Source: Nostoc calcicola FACHB-3891 (GTDB lineage: Bacteria > Cyanobacteriota > Cyanobacteriia > Cyanobacteriales > Nostocaceae). From it: a stretch of DNA of 64,000 bases. Location of the stretch: assembly GCF_014697355.1 (NCBI RefSeq), contig NZ_JACJRQ010000032.1, forward strand, positions 1-64,000. The letters are read 5' to 3'. A program made the position numbers and the translations under genes. The notes beneath the pieces are model-generated. The model ran no database searches. It saw nothing but the letters and a program-made list of their open reading frames with translations, and was not told where the DNA came from. Shown here in pieces: positions 9,025 to 18,265 of this stretch; the first letter of the stretch is position 1, and every line of letters starts with the position of its first letter.

Positions 9025-9297
9025 CTATCCTCTCAAAGCAAATGTCGGCTGCACAGAAACCGTTTGTCCAACATGAGCAAAAGGAGCAAGTGCTGTCAGA
9101 GTTGTCTTTCCATTGCCAGTACATTCATTAGTTCTAGTACCATTTGAACCTGTAGCAGTTTTTGGACTAGAAGGATTTTTAGGTGGTGTATATTCGGCTA
9201 TAGCTGTGTTTGTCAGTATTAAAGATAAAATCAGGGTGCAACTAAGGAGGAGTTTGCTAGTTAAAGATTGTGGGATGATGTAGAAATTATTACTCAT
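9025..9297 (-). pseudogene. Truncated DUF928-type exported protein
   Basis: From ATG 9297 it encodes a signal peptide (LLLSCTLILSLILTNTAIA) and then a mature start with KTATGSNGTR, LTALAPFAHVGQTVS and PTFA. These are the opening motifs of cyanobacterial DUF928 proteins, which normally run to 200-300 residues. Here the reading stops after about 90 residues, four codons past PTFA, at the junction with the TPR pseudogene. The longer frame starting at 9363 is unlikely. Both genes have lost their 3' ends at the same point, which points to one deletion. Confidence 0.75.
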
Positions 9298-9536
9298 AGC
9301 TACTGGATTATTGGTGTGCGATCGCGGATTATCAAAGTGAATTTTTTTTTCATAAAAATACAATTACACATTTTGTCACATATTTGTAACTTATGCTAAA
9401 AAAATATATATAAATAACTTATTTTTAGTAATTACAATCTCTATTTTTTGACACTCAGCGGTATTAAGTTTTGCAAGAAAGTGGAAAGTGATTGGCACAA
9501 ATCGACAACAAATTTTGTTGCAAAATTTTTATGGTG

Positions 9537-9638
9537 TTAATTAAAAGCAATTAGCATTTGGTTAAAAGTCTCTGGACGTATACCACACAAGCGTTTAAAC
9601 TCTTCTGGTTTTAAGCTTTTTACTTGTTCGTAGGTCAT
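9537..9638 (-). pseudogene. Transposase N-terminal stub
   Basis: 33 codons from ATG 9638: MTYEQVKSLKPEEFKRLCGI then RPETFNQMLIAFN and a stop. The KxLKPxEFKRLCGxxPxTF pattern is the start of an IS5-like cyanobacterial transposase whose full length is roughly 250-280 residues. The catalytic domain is missing. It is a relic and cannot be active. Confidence 0.7.
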
Positions 9639-9676
9639 CAAGAGGCAGGGGGCAGGGGGAAGGGAGCAGGGGGAAA

Positions 9677-9778
9677 CCCCATCCATGAATGGAGGGGCAA
9701 GAAAACGGACGTAGTATTTCTTGCACTACATGTCTCGAAACGAGCGTGAAAGTTGTTCTCCATCCATAAATTCAGGGG
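9677..9778. mobile_element. Possible IS200/IS605-type end relic
   Basis: Two imperfect copies of a hairpin-forming segment, CCCATCCATGAATGGAGGGG (9678-9697) and CCATCCATAAATTCAGGGG (9760-9778), resemble the ends of TnpB-carrying elements in cyanobacteria. No tnpA or tnpB remains. G-rich AGGGGGCAG-type repeats surround it. The remaining stretch up to 9946 holds no gene I can support. Confidence 0.4.
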
Positions 9779-9946
9779 CTTGAGACCCAATGGCAGGGGG
9801 AATTCCAAAATCTTTACCCCTGCCCATACTCCCGGCTCCCCGGCCTCTTCGGTCATCAATGCTACCCAATTCTCACTTACTTGTCCCACGTATTTGAGAC
9901 TTTTACAAGAGGTCTATTGTACCAAGTATGACATTTCGTGCAAAAA

Positions 9947-12934
9947 CTAAACGTAAGCGAAGTAGCTAGCCGTCAAATTCAGCCCTGTAGAACCTTGAAC
10001 AATTGCAACCAATTCATCGCTAGAATTGAAAGCCTTATTGCTATTTGTATCTAGATAAATAGCAGTGCCAGATACACCAGATACAGGAGATGAACGCAGC
10101 AAATATCGACTTGCTGTTTTTTGCAATTGAATCTTATCTTGACTTGAGTTGAAATCTTTAATCAAAGCATAGTCACTCAACCCAGCATTGGAGTTATTAC
10201 CGTCGTTGTAGAAGACATTTGTAGCATCCCCAAGCACAAATATATCTGCCCCAATCCCGCCAGTCAAGTTATCAATTTCCCCGGAACCAGGTAGGAGCGG
10301 ACTACGAGGCCAATCACCGATGAGGATATCATTTCCAGACCCTCCATTCAGTGTGTCATTGCCTCCTCCACCTTGTAGACTATCATTGCCATCTTCACCA
10401 TTGAGGATATCATTGCCTGCATTACCATCTAAGGTGTCATTGCCTGCTTTGCCATTTAAAGTGTTGTTAACAGTATTACCAAAGATGAAGTTCTTAGAAT
10501 TGTTACCTGTACCGTTGATTTTTGCTGTTCCTTTAAGGGTGAGGTTTTCAACGTTGCTTGGTAGGGTAGTAGTGACGTAGGTAGTCAGGGTATCGGTTAT
10601 GGTTGTAGTAACAGTTTTGCTTGTACCAAGACTAGCATTGGTAGGAGAGGTCAGGGTTAGGGTAAAGGTTTCATTTGCTTCATTAATGAAGTCATTCAGA
10701 ATGGGGATATTAATGACTTTACTGGTGTCTCCTGGGTTGAAGGTTAGGGTTCCTGCGGTGTTGGTATAGTCCGCCCCTGCTGTAGCTGTACCATTAGCAG
10801 TGGCGTATTTAACAGTAATAGTTTTGGTGCTAGCGTTGGAGAGAGTAACGGTATAAGTGGCGTTTTGAGGACTTGTATAACCTTCAACTATCGTCTGGTT
10901 AGCACTAAGGTTAATGGTGGGCAAAGAATCGTCATTAGTGATGGTGCTGGTGACAGCTCCTGTCGTGCCGATAGTGTAACCAGTGCCTGTTGCTAGAGTT
11001 AGGGCAACGGTTTCATTACTTTCAAAAGTCGTGTCTGCTGTCGGGTTAATGGTTAGAGTTGCCGTACTTGCACCCCCTGCAAAGGTAATCGTACCTGTGG
11101 TACCAGTGAAACTTGCTGCACCACTTTGGCTGTAGTCGGTGTTGAAGGTGGCTGTGCCAGCAACGTTATAGTTTACGGTTAAGGCATTGGTGGTGCTTCC
11201 GGTTCTGGTAAAGGTGTAAACTAAATTGGTGCTTCCATCTTCAGTGACACTACTTGGAGATACAGCTAGGGCGATCGCAGGAATATTGTTACTGACAACA
11301 GTACCACTGATAAAATACTGCCCCAAACTGCCGTAATCCGTATAGCCAGTGGTAAGAGGATTTCCTTTGCCTACACCATCAATTTTCAAATAATACGTTC
11401 CAGCAGCAACACTGGTGACGATACTTGCAGATAGTAGCTCCGATGGATTAGACGATGCAATTAAGGTGCCAGCAGAGTTATACAATTCTGCCAAAACGTC
11501 TAGATTTGGCCCCCGACTAAAGGGATTAACTGTCAAACTAATAACACCAGCACCCGTGACAAAACTATAGAAATCTACATCTGTATTGCGCTCGATGATG
11601 CCACTACCACTCACAGATGTATCAGAAATCGTCAGTGGGTTTGCTGTGGCAATTGTATTACCAGAATCATCGGCTCGGTAACCGAACCCGTTTTGGGTCG
11701 TAATAATTTGTAAATCATCTTCAGGATTATTAGCAGAAGCATACTCACCTTTGCTCCACTGGACTAAGTTCTGGTAGTACCCTACTCCCATAATCGGTGC
11801 CCAGCCAGTATCCCCACTACCGTGTCCACTGTAATATTCCTCTGCGGGGGTAATTCGCCCATCATGGTTGAGTCCCAGAGTATGACCTACTTCATGAGAG
11901 ATGGCATCAGCCGTGTATTTTTCGTCACCGAACGTTTCTTTACTAAAAACATAAGTGGGAGTATCAGTATTCCAGTTGAAAGAACCAACATAGGCAACTC
12001 CTCCGGCTCCAGCACCATACCAATCGTAACTGCTGCCGCCGATCGCAACACGCACACCCCAGCGAGTATCGTCAAAGCCCTTAATCAAATCATTGATATC
12101 TGCTGGAGCTTGGGTTGTGACATTAACATTAAATGGGCTGAAATCCTCAGCGACGCGCTGCCAGATATACTGGATTGTTTCAAGTTCAGCCGAACTAAAG
12201 GACGCTGTATTGCCGTCGAAGTCAAAAGCAGGGGTGAAGATGTCAGCACCACCACTATAGTATGTGTTCCAGTAAGTACCAGAGGTGGTATGCCCGTTGA
12301 AATCTAAATAAATTGTCTGGTTAGCTCCTGATAAGCTGTTTAGGAAAAAAGTCTGAGATAAATCTAAAGCAGCTGATACACTCGCTACTGACTGTCGCTG
12401 TTGGTTTTTGAGTAGTTTTGGATCGACTGGAGGAAGCGTTGAGAAAGAGTGAGAATTCTCGACACTAGAAACTGGATTACTTGAAAGGAGAACAGAGTCT
12501 AGAGTTTGGCTGATAGCGGGCTGTTCCCTTAAGCTATTCCCTAGTACAAGCTCACCAAAAATCGCCCCTTTATTCCCAGACGTATCGGTCTGATTAACCA
12601 AACCATTGACAAAATCTCCAATTTTTTCTAGCAAGACCGCCTTAATAAATTCCGGTGTTGCACTTGCAACAAAAGTATCGGATAGATAAATTGTATTCTT
12701 GCTGGCAGCATAAGTTCCGTTGGTATTTCCCAGAATATTGCTGCTAACTACCTCAACTTGGGGAAGTTGACTAAAATCACCGACTTGCCACTGCGATCGC
12801 ACACTTACAGCGACAGTGCGATTGTATTGTGTACCAAAAACAGTATCGAACAGATTCCAAAAGTTTTCTGAATCAGAAAAAGCACCCAGTTGGTTGTAGG
12901 TCAGGGTGAGGATGGGTTTGAGATAATTGCTCAT
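9947..12934 (-). CDS. Secreted RTX metzincin metalloprotease with Calx-beta domains
   Basis: 995 residues. No classical signal peptide; an N-terminal cyanobacterial domain is followed by a metzincin-type zinc protease domain with [13 protein letters not shown] (zinc ligands H347, H351, H357). After it come a pre-peptidase C-terminal (PPC) domain around residues 430-540, two Calx-beta domains (about 550-670 and 675-785) with FxExDETVxxxL patterns, and RTX nonapeptide repeats such as [16 protein letters not shown] near 850-900. RTX repeats bind calcium and mark type I secretion, so it is probably exported and folds outside. No type I exporter genes are nearby. Substrate unknown. The mix suggests extracellular matrix or sheath turnover, which is inference. 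Confidence 0.9.
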   Translation of the reverse strand: MSNYLKPILTLTYNQLGAFSDSENFWNLFDTVFGTQYNRTVAVSVRSQWQVGDFSQLPQVEVVSSNILGNTNGTYAASKNTIYLSDTFVASATPEFIKAVLLEKIGDFVNGLVNQTDTSGNKGAIFGELVLGNSLREQPAISQTLDSVLLSSNPVSSVENSHSFSTLPPVDPKLLKNQQRQSVASVSAALDLSQTFFLNSLSGANQTIYLDFNGHTTSGTYWNTYYSGGADIFTPAFDFDGNTASFSSAELETIQYIWQRVAEDFSPFNVNVTTQAPADINDLIKGFDDTRWGVRVAIGGSSYDWYGAGAGGVAYVGSFNWNTDTPTYVFSKETFGDEKYTADAISHEVGHTLGLNHDGRITPAEEYYSGHGSGDTGWAPIMGVGYYQNLVQWSKGEYASANNPEDDLQIITTQNGFGYRADDSGNTIATANPLTISDTSVSGSGIIERNTDVDFYSFVTGAGVISLTVNPFSRGPNLDVLAELYNSAGTLIASSNPSELLSASIVTSVAAGTYYLKIDGVGKGNPLTTGYTDYGSLGQYFISGTVVSNNIPAIALAVSPSSVTEDGSTNLVYTFTRTGSTTNALTVNYNVAGTATFNTDYSQSGAASFTGTTGTITFAGGASTATLTINPTADTTFESNETVALTLATGTGYTIGTTGAVTSTITNDDSLPTINLSANQTIVEGYTSPQNATYTVTLSNASTKTITVKYATANGTATAGADYTNTAGTLTFNPGDTSKVINIPILNDFINEANETFTLTLTSPTNASLGTSKTVTTTITDTLTTYVTTTLPSNVENLTLKGTAKINGTGNNSKNFIFGNTVNNTLNGKAGNDTLDGNAGNDILNGEDGNDSLQGGGGNDTLNGGSGNDILIGDWPRSPLLPGSGEIDNLTGGIGADIFVLGDATNVFYNDGNNSNAGLSDYALIKDFNSSQDKIQLQKTASRYLLRSSPVSGVSGTAIYLDTNSNKAFNSSDELVAIVQGSTGLNLTASYFAYV

Positions 12935-13418
12935 AAAATGTAGGAATTATGTACTTTACAAATTGATGGTTATGTGGATTAAAAAAATTTGGTCGTTTAA
13001 TCCGCGTTTGATTAACACAATAAATAGTTGACATGAGGATTTGTTAGCCATTCCTGCCAATTAGATTGCACAAAGGTGCAATCTAATTGGCACAAAGGTG
13101 CAAAAGCCTGCTGTAAATCGAATACGAGATGCCTAAAATAGCACCTTGGATTCCCTCGATTTGTTATTCTCTTTTGGTTCTTAGCGATAAAGAGGAGTTT
13201 GTAGTCAGGACTTTAGTCCTTAATTTTTGAAGCACGCTTTGTACTTACTACGAACATCTCAAAACTTTTGCGATAGAGGACTAGCCAGCTAAGCTTTGTT
13301 TGTGAGTCAACAAAAAGGCAGAGGAGATGGGGTTTTTTCGACGTGGTATTTTAAGCGATCGCAAGTGTCTATATCCCCGATTTCGTAAAAGTTGTAGGGT
13401 AGCTAAATTTTCCAGTTG
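12935..13418. other. Gene-free stretch with perfect hairpin
   Basis: No gene seen. A perfect 16-bp stem, GCCAATTAGATTGCAC with its complement and an AAAG loop, lies at 13056-13091 upstream of the RTX protease, and CACAAAGGTGC recurs just after it. AGGACTTTAGTCCT at about 13208 is another small palindrome followed by T-rich sequence. Confidence 0.6.
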
Positions 13419-15323
13419 CTAATATCGCCAAAACCACAGTTTTTTTGCAGACCAAGTAAGTTGACAAACTATTCCTCTTGGAGTGTTGGGATATCGCTTA
13501 AATTCACCACCCAACTGTTTTGCTAAATTTTTTGCTAACTTGGTTCCAAACCCTGAATGTAACGATAAATCTGCTATCGTCTCAATCTTCAAACCGTTAT
13601 CTGCTACCCGAATGAGATTTTTACCATTTTCTTGGGTACAAATTACTTCCAGACGAGTAGTGCCATAAGCATACTTTTTGACATTACACAATGCTTCTTC
13701 TAAAAAACGGCAAAGACTCCGCTTTTGTTCAATGGTTAAATTACCTTCGTCCATTGGTTCAAACTTGAATATTTTCTGTTTGATATTTTTAAAGTAAACA
13801 TAATCTCGCTCTAAAACGTCGTTGTAAACTTCAAATAGAATTTCCTCAAGAAGTTGAGATAAATCTAATCTTTGTTCTTGTGATAAATAAAGGCTATTTA
13901 ATTCAACTACAGCTTCTCTTTTGACTAAATCATAAACATCTCGCAATTCTTGATTTAGTTGTTGAAGCTTGGATACAAATGCTTGAGGTGGTAACCCTTC
14001 ATCGCTTTGAACTTCTCTTAAAATAAAGTTCAATGTTTGCAAGGGATGAGTATGGATGATATCAAATACTTGGTCAATAACTAACTGTCTATCTTCAATG
14101 CGATCGCGCAATGCTTGATCATATCGATAAAATGCTGCTAAACCCAGACCATTAAACACTAAAATGAACAATGTTGGTACAATTGGCACCCACCAACCAA
14201 TAATAATTAATCCATAACATATAACAATTAAACAAATACTAGCGATAGTCAGATAAATCAGCATTTGGAATGGATTACGAATTCCACGGCCTAAGCTCAA
14301 ACCCAAAATTCCCCAACTGATAATCCATAAATATTCCCATCCATCTGCCCAAACATTAATCATTGGTCGATTATCTAGAACCGCACTCACTAATTGACTG
14401 ACTACATGTGCTTGGATTTCAATACCATAATTCAGAGCCGGATTTTCGCTATTAATTGCAGATGAATTTACATAATCTTTAGCACTAGAGCTAGTCATAC
14501 CAATTAAAACAATTTTGCCACGAATCCAATTAGGATTAACCTTTCCACTTTGAATTTCTGTTAGGGAAATCTTATGAAAAGGTTGGCGTTGATTGCGGAA
14601 ATTCATTAATATTTGACTACCTAGAGCATCTGCTTGTATGTATCCACCTGAGTGAGATTCAAAACGCGGCAATTTAGTTTCCCTAAATTTCATGCCGTAA
14701 GAGTCACCCTCTACATTTTCTAAATAAATATTTTTGGTTTTTAAATAAGTTTCTGTTATCCTCAATTGAAAAGAAAAGATCCATTCTCTTTTTTTATTTG
14801 AAGCGGCTAACAAGCTCCGACGTTGTTTTGTATCTAAATCCAAAATAGCATCAGCAAAGCCAATTTGTTCTTGTGGTAAATTTGGTGGTGGATTGAAAGT
14901 TAACCCACTACCATCAGGCAAAATTTTGTCAATTGCAATTAAATTTTTAGTTTCTTTAAAAGTTTTAACAAGTTCTGTATGTCCTGGTTGTTGCGGTAAA
15001 TCTCTAATAATATCCAGTCCAATTACAGCCGGTTTGTAAATTTTTAATTTATTCAATAACAACGTAATATCTTGGTCAGGAATTGGATAATTTTTAACTC
15101 GCTGAATATCATTGTCGTTAATTCCTACAATTAAAATTCGTTCATCAATTTTTTCTTGGGGACGCAGCCGCATAAATGTATCATAACTAGCCAATTCTAA
15201 AAATTGAAATGAGCCTAATAATCGCAATACAATTACGATTAAAATTGCACTAATTCCAGGCAGTAAACCCACACGCCAAACTTGATTTTCAGAATTAATT
15301 ATTCTCCAAATTCGACGCACCAT
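13419..15323 (-). CDS. CHASE2-domain sensor histidine kinase
   Basis: 634 residues. One N-terminal membrane helix (about 20-38), an extracytoplasmic CHASE2 sensory domain (about 45-310, with DTFMRLRPQEKIDERILIVG and GKIVLIGMTS), then about three membrane helices (326-402), a dimerisation segment with HTHPLQTL and a C-terminal GHKL ATPase (RVADNG, HSGFGTKLAKNLAKQLGG). The dimerisation region fits the HisKA_3/NarL class better than classic HisKA. The response-regulator gene directly follows in reverse order upstream (15401-16060), and the three genes to 16918 run the same way, so this is probably one signalling unit. Confidence 0.88.
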   Translation of the reverse strand: MVRRIWRIINSENQVWRVGLLPGISAILIVIVLRLLGSFQFLELASYDTFMRLRPQEKIDERILIVGINDNDIQRVKNYPIPDQDITLLLNKLKIYKPAVIGLDIIRDLPQQPGHTELVKTFKETKNLIAIDKILPDGSGLTFNPPPNLPQEQIGFADAILDLDTKQRRSLLAASNKKREWIFSFQLRITETYLKTKNIYLENVEGDSYGMKFRETKLPRFESHSGGYIQADALGSQILMNFRNQRQPFHKISLTEIQSGKVNPNWIRGKIVLIGMTSSSAKDYVNSSAINSENPALNYGIEIQAHVVSQLVSAVLDNRPMINVWADGWEYLWIISWGILGLSLGRGIRNPFQMLIYLTIASICLIVICYGLIIIGWWVPIVPTLFILVFNGLGLAAFYRYDQALRDRIEDRQLVIDQVFDIIHTHPLQTLNFILREVQSDEGLPPQAFVSKLQQLNQELRDVYDLVKREAVVELNSLYLSQEQRLDLSQLLEEILFEVYNDVLERDYVYFKNIKQKIFKFEPMDEGNLTIEQKRSLCRFLEEALCNVKKYAYGTTRLEVICTQENGKNLIRVADNGLKIETIADLSLHSGFGTKLAKNLAKQLGGEFKRYPNTPRGIVCQLTWSAKKLWFWRY

Positions 15324-15400
15324 AGCTATTTTGGTTTTGCTATTTATATTTTGCTAATTATCGAGGAATACAAAAGTAAAAATAATCCAAAATTGTTTGA

Positions 15401-16060
15401 CTAATCAATTAATCCTTCTTCTCTGGCTCGAATTTCAGCTTGAATTCGGAGATTTTTTCCGTCATTTGGGTAAATTCTAAATACATCATAAATTTTACTC
15501 CAATAGTGCCGTACCGTTCGTTCGGAAATATTCATCCGTTTGGAAATCGGAATATCCTGTAAACCTTCTTTAAATGCCAGTTGTAAAAGTTCCAGCCATT
15601 CTGGTTTCAACTCCAAACCAGAACGTATTTCCATAGGAGTGTTATGCAAACCCTTCAGCGCCCAATCAACTTTGGTTAACATTTCACTCATTGGTAAGCT
15701 TTTGTCTGCAACTGTAAAACCCCCTTCGTGATTGCTAATTGCAGCTTTTAGGCGCACTAAAGCACGAGTATTGGCAGTTTGTATGACAATATTGAGAGTT
15801 GGATATAGCCGCATTAGTGTCTTGAGCAGCTGAATACCATTGTCAGTTTGAGCGGTTCCTCCCATAGTTTCTGGCATAGCTAAATCAACTATAATCAAGT
15901 CAAATTTAATATTTTCTAATTGTTTGAGTGCTGATTTTATGGTTTGTGCTTGAATAGTTTTAGCTTCTGGATACTGCTGTTTTAATACATTGATAGTTGC
16001 ATATAAAACAGATTCGTGATCGTCAACTACCAAGATTTTTTGTTTGTTAGCTTGATACAT
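15401..16060 (-). CDS. Response regulator with REC and LuxR-like HTH
   Basis: 219 residues. The receiver domain shows KILVVDDHES (acidic pocket), the phospho-acceptor D59 in FDLIIVDLAMPE and a following TANTRA switch region. The C-terminal third carries a LuxR/NarL-type HTH: QDIPISKRMNISERTVRHYW. It probably binds DNA when phosphorylated by the CHASE2 kinase encoded 77 bp downstream. It starts at ATG 16060. Targets unknown. Confidence 0.9.
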   Translation of the reverse strand: MYQANKQKILVVDDHESVLYATINVLKQQYPEAKTIQAQTIKSALKQLENIKFDLIIVDLAMPETMGGTAQTDNGIQLLKTLMRLYPTLNIVIQTANTRALVRLKAAISNHEGGFTVADKSLPMSEMLTKVDWALKGLHNTPMEIRSGLELKPEWLELLQLAFKEGLQDIPISKRMNISERTVRHYWSKIYDVFRIYPNDGKNLRIQAEIRAREEGLID

Positions 16061-16186
16061 ATTTAACTTTCCTCTTGCCTAGCGTAATTAATTTTAATTA
16101 ATTTCTAATTTAGAAGATTTTTTACTAAATTTTAATGTTTTAAAAATAATCAAAAAATTATAGCAAGCTTGATTTTTAGTTCAATT

Positions 16187-16918
16187 TCAATTCTGACAAC
16201 TTTTATGCGATCGCCAGCAAAAATACCATATTTCAGTATTCTTATTTTTCTGATGAAAGCATTTTCCCAATGTGAACAAAATAAATACTCGACGAAGATA
16301 ATCTAACTCTGATAATTTGGAGTTATTATCTTGTTGTAATATTTGTAAATCACTAAACTTAACCATCAGTTCATTGAAATTTTCTCTAGATTTTAAACTT
16401 ACAGATATAGATGTTTCCTGAGAAATACTTGATAATATAATTTGCAGTAAATCCTCTAGTATTATCAAAATGACATGACGAGTATAAACCGACTCGTCAT
16501 CCAAATCATTTGGTAATTCTATTTGTAAATTTAATTCTGGAATGTGTGATTTCCATTTAACCAATATATGGCGAATTGCTAATGGTAGACTATCCTCAAT
16601 ATGTGCAGGTAATAAGTAATCACTAAATTCGTTAAGTAAATGATAAACATTTTCAATATTTGCTAAGTAGTATTGCTCTTGCTGCTGTTGAGAAACAGAA
16701 GAATTTACCAAAGATATTTCTAAATTTCGTCGGATAACAAATGATTCTTGCAGCAAGCCATTTTGAATCATCTCACCCTGTTGATACATTCTCATAAATT
16801 GTCTGCTATTCCACCAAATTAATGCTCTTTGTGTTTGCTTATAATATTTTACCAAGCAGAATATAATTGGGATATAAATAATCATGAATAGACAATTAAT
16901 AATAATCAACATTTTCAT
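16187..16918 (-). CDS. Membrane-anchored protein resembling a degenerate histidine kinase
   Basis: 243 residues. An N-terminal membrane helix (about 3-24) leads to a helical segment (residues 40-120) like a dimerisation domain, then a C-terminal part that loosely follows an ATPase fold (VILIILEDLLQIILSSISQ resembling an N-box region without the asparagine; no clear G boxes). It lies first in a three-gene minus-strand run with a response regulator and a CHASE2 kinase. I infer an accessory or pseudo-kinase role; it could also be an unrelated helical protein. Low similarity to anything I recognise by name. Confidence 0.6.
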   Translation of the reverse strand: MKMLIIINCLFMIIYIPIIFCLVKYYKQTQRALIWWNSRQFMRMYQQGEMIQNGLLQESFVIRRNLEISLVNSSVSQQQQEQYYLANIENVYHLLNEFSDYLLPAHIEDSLPLAIRHILVKWKSHIPELNLQIELPNDLDDESVYTRHVILIILEDLLQIILSSISQETSISVSLKSRENFNELMVKFSDLQILQQDNNSKLSELDYLRRVFILFTLGKCFHQKNKNTEIWYFCWRSHKSCQN

Positions 16919-17624
16919 TTTTCTTTAGATAAATAATTATCAAACAGAATAGAGGCCTCAGTCGTCAGAATGGGCTAAACCTTAGCTATCCGCTAACAGC
17001 AATGTTTTTTGACCGAAAAAGCGAATGGATAACTGGGTTTAAGACCCCCACCAAATCGTAGATTTGATGGTCAACAAGACCTGCGCCGATCTGAATCCCC
17101 CACTGTAAGCGTTGCATTAGCGAGTATTTTCGAGTCGCGTCAAGATTGCTGAATTCTGAATTCTGAATTCTGTATTCTTCAACTACGAAACCATCACTAC
17201 AAACGTTTTTATAGACGATGAATCTATAGCTTACTTACTGTAATTGATTTGAAGCTAAGGTAGTTAGGAAGAAGTTGCCAAGTTTTTGGCATAAAAGTGT
17301 AACTTTTATTCCTAACAATGAGTTATGTAGCAATCTGCTTTAATTTTTGAGCTTATATTATGTCTAGGCAATCAAGCGTAAATACCTGATATCATGTCCC
17401 CTTAATGACTGATCGTGAAGATCGCAGGGGGAAAGAGGGTTTTCCGGTTTTTGCACAGATGCGGTAATCATAACTAATTAACCGGACATGATATGAAACT
17501 CCAAAGAGCCAAAGCTCTGCCTTAGCTCCCCTCTCCTAAGGAGGGGTTGGGGTGGGGTTCTTTGATTATGATTTGGCGGATACGATATTATTTGCGAGGC
17601 AGTAAGGAATCAGCCTTTTCGAGT
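16919..17624. other. Gene-free stretch with several repeats
   Basis: No gene seen in about 700 bases. It holds a CCCCCACCAAATC...GATTTGATGG hairpin (about 17047) whose diverged relative lies at 50090, GAATTCT tandem copies near 17152, an inverted-repeat element at 17389-17494, and a CTCCCCTCTCCTAAGGAGGGG hairpin-like repeat near 17526. Confidence 0.7.
17389..17494. repeat. 106-bp inverted-repeat element (ATATCATGTCC ends)
   Basis: ATATCATGTCC at 17389-17399 pairs with GGACATGATAT at 17484-17494, perfect 11-bp inverted ends enclosing 84 non-coding bases. It is the size and shape of a MITE; no second copy is seen here and no clear target duplication. Confidence 0.7.
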
Positions 17625-18170
17625 TCAAATTTTTTGTAAATATTCAGGTGGCACACTATCCACTAACCAAACACCATTATCAGAACAATAAAAGATGTAA
17701 CCAGCCTGATGCATTGCGGCAGCATCTACAATGAAAACTACTGGTTTCCCATGTCTTGCTCCCACGTTCTGGGCTGTAGCAATATCTCTGGATAAATGAA
17801 CGTGGTGGCGGGACATTTTGCAAAGTCCTGTTTCTAGAATTGACTCTACTGATTTGTGTCCCGTACCGTGATAAAGCTGATGTGGAGGAACAACAGGTTC
17901 TAATTGTAAATCAACTTCTACACTATGTCCTTGATTAGCACGAATCAGAGTACCTGTAGAGTCAAAAGAAAAGCGTTGTTTTTCGCTAGATTCAACTACC
18001 AACTCTAATTCATGACGGCTAATTGGAAACTTGTTTTTAGCACAAGCGGTAAGTAGTTCATCAACAGCAACCCAACCACCAGGAGCAAGTTCAATTCCAA
18101 TTGCGTCTGGTGTGTGCCGCAGATATTTGCTGAGATATTTGCTGATTTTGATGAGCCGAGAATCACTCAT
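17625..18170 (-). CDS. kptA: RNA 2'-phosphotransferase (KptA/Tpt1)
   Basis: 181 residues, normal length. The family moves the 2'-phosphate of spliced RNA to NAD+, giving ADP-ribose cyclic phosphate. Motifs visible: SKYLRHTPDAIGI at the N-terminus (winged-helix lobe), then in the C-terminal NAD-binding lobe LYHGTGHKSVESIL, SRHHVHLS and GKPVVFIVDA. In fungi and plants it completes tRNA splicing; bacteria lack that splicing route and the natural substrate is unclear. No RNA ligase gene is adjacent. Confidence 0.95.
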   Translation of the reverse strand: MSDSRLIKISKYLSKYLRHTPDAIGIELAPGGWVAVDELLTACAKNKFPISRHELELVVESSEKQRFSFDSTGTLIRANQGHSVEVDLQLEPVVPPHQLYHGTGHKSVESILETGLCKMSRHHVHLSRDIATAQNVGARHGKPVVFIVDAAAMHQAGYIFYCSDNGVWLVDSVPPEYLQKI

Positions 18171-18265
18171 TTGATTGTGGTTGAGATTTTATACTACATT
18201 TATATAAAATATATAATACATGAGAATTTTGATTGCTAGTTTTAATTTGTGTGAATTGATAGAAT

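Noticed and set aside
9638-9889. 83-residue minus-strand frame
   Set aside because: It lies in G-rich repeats and hairpins without a conserved motif.
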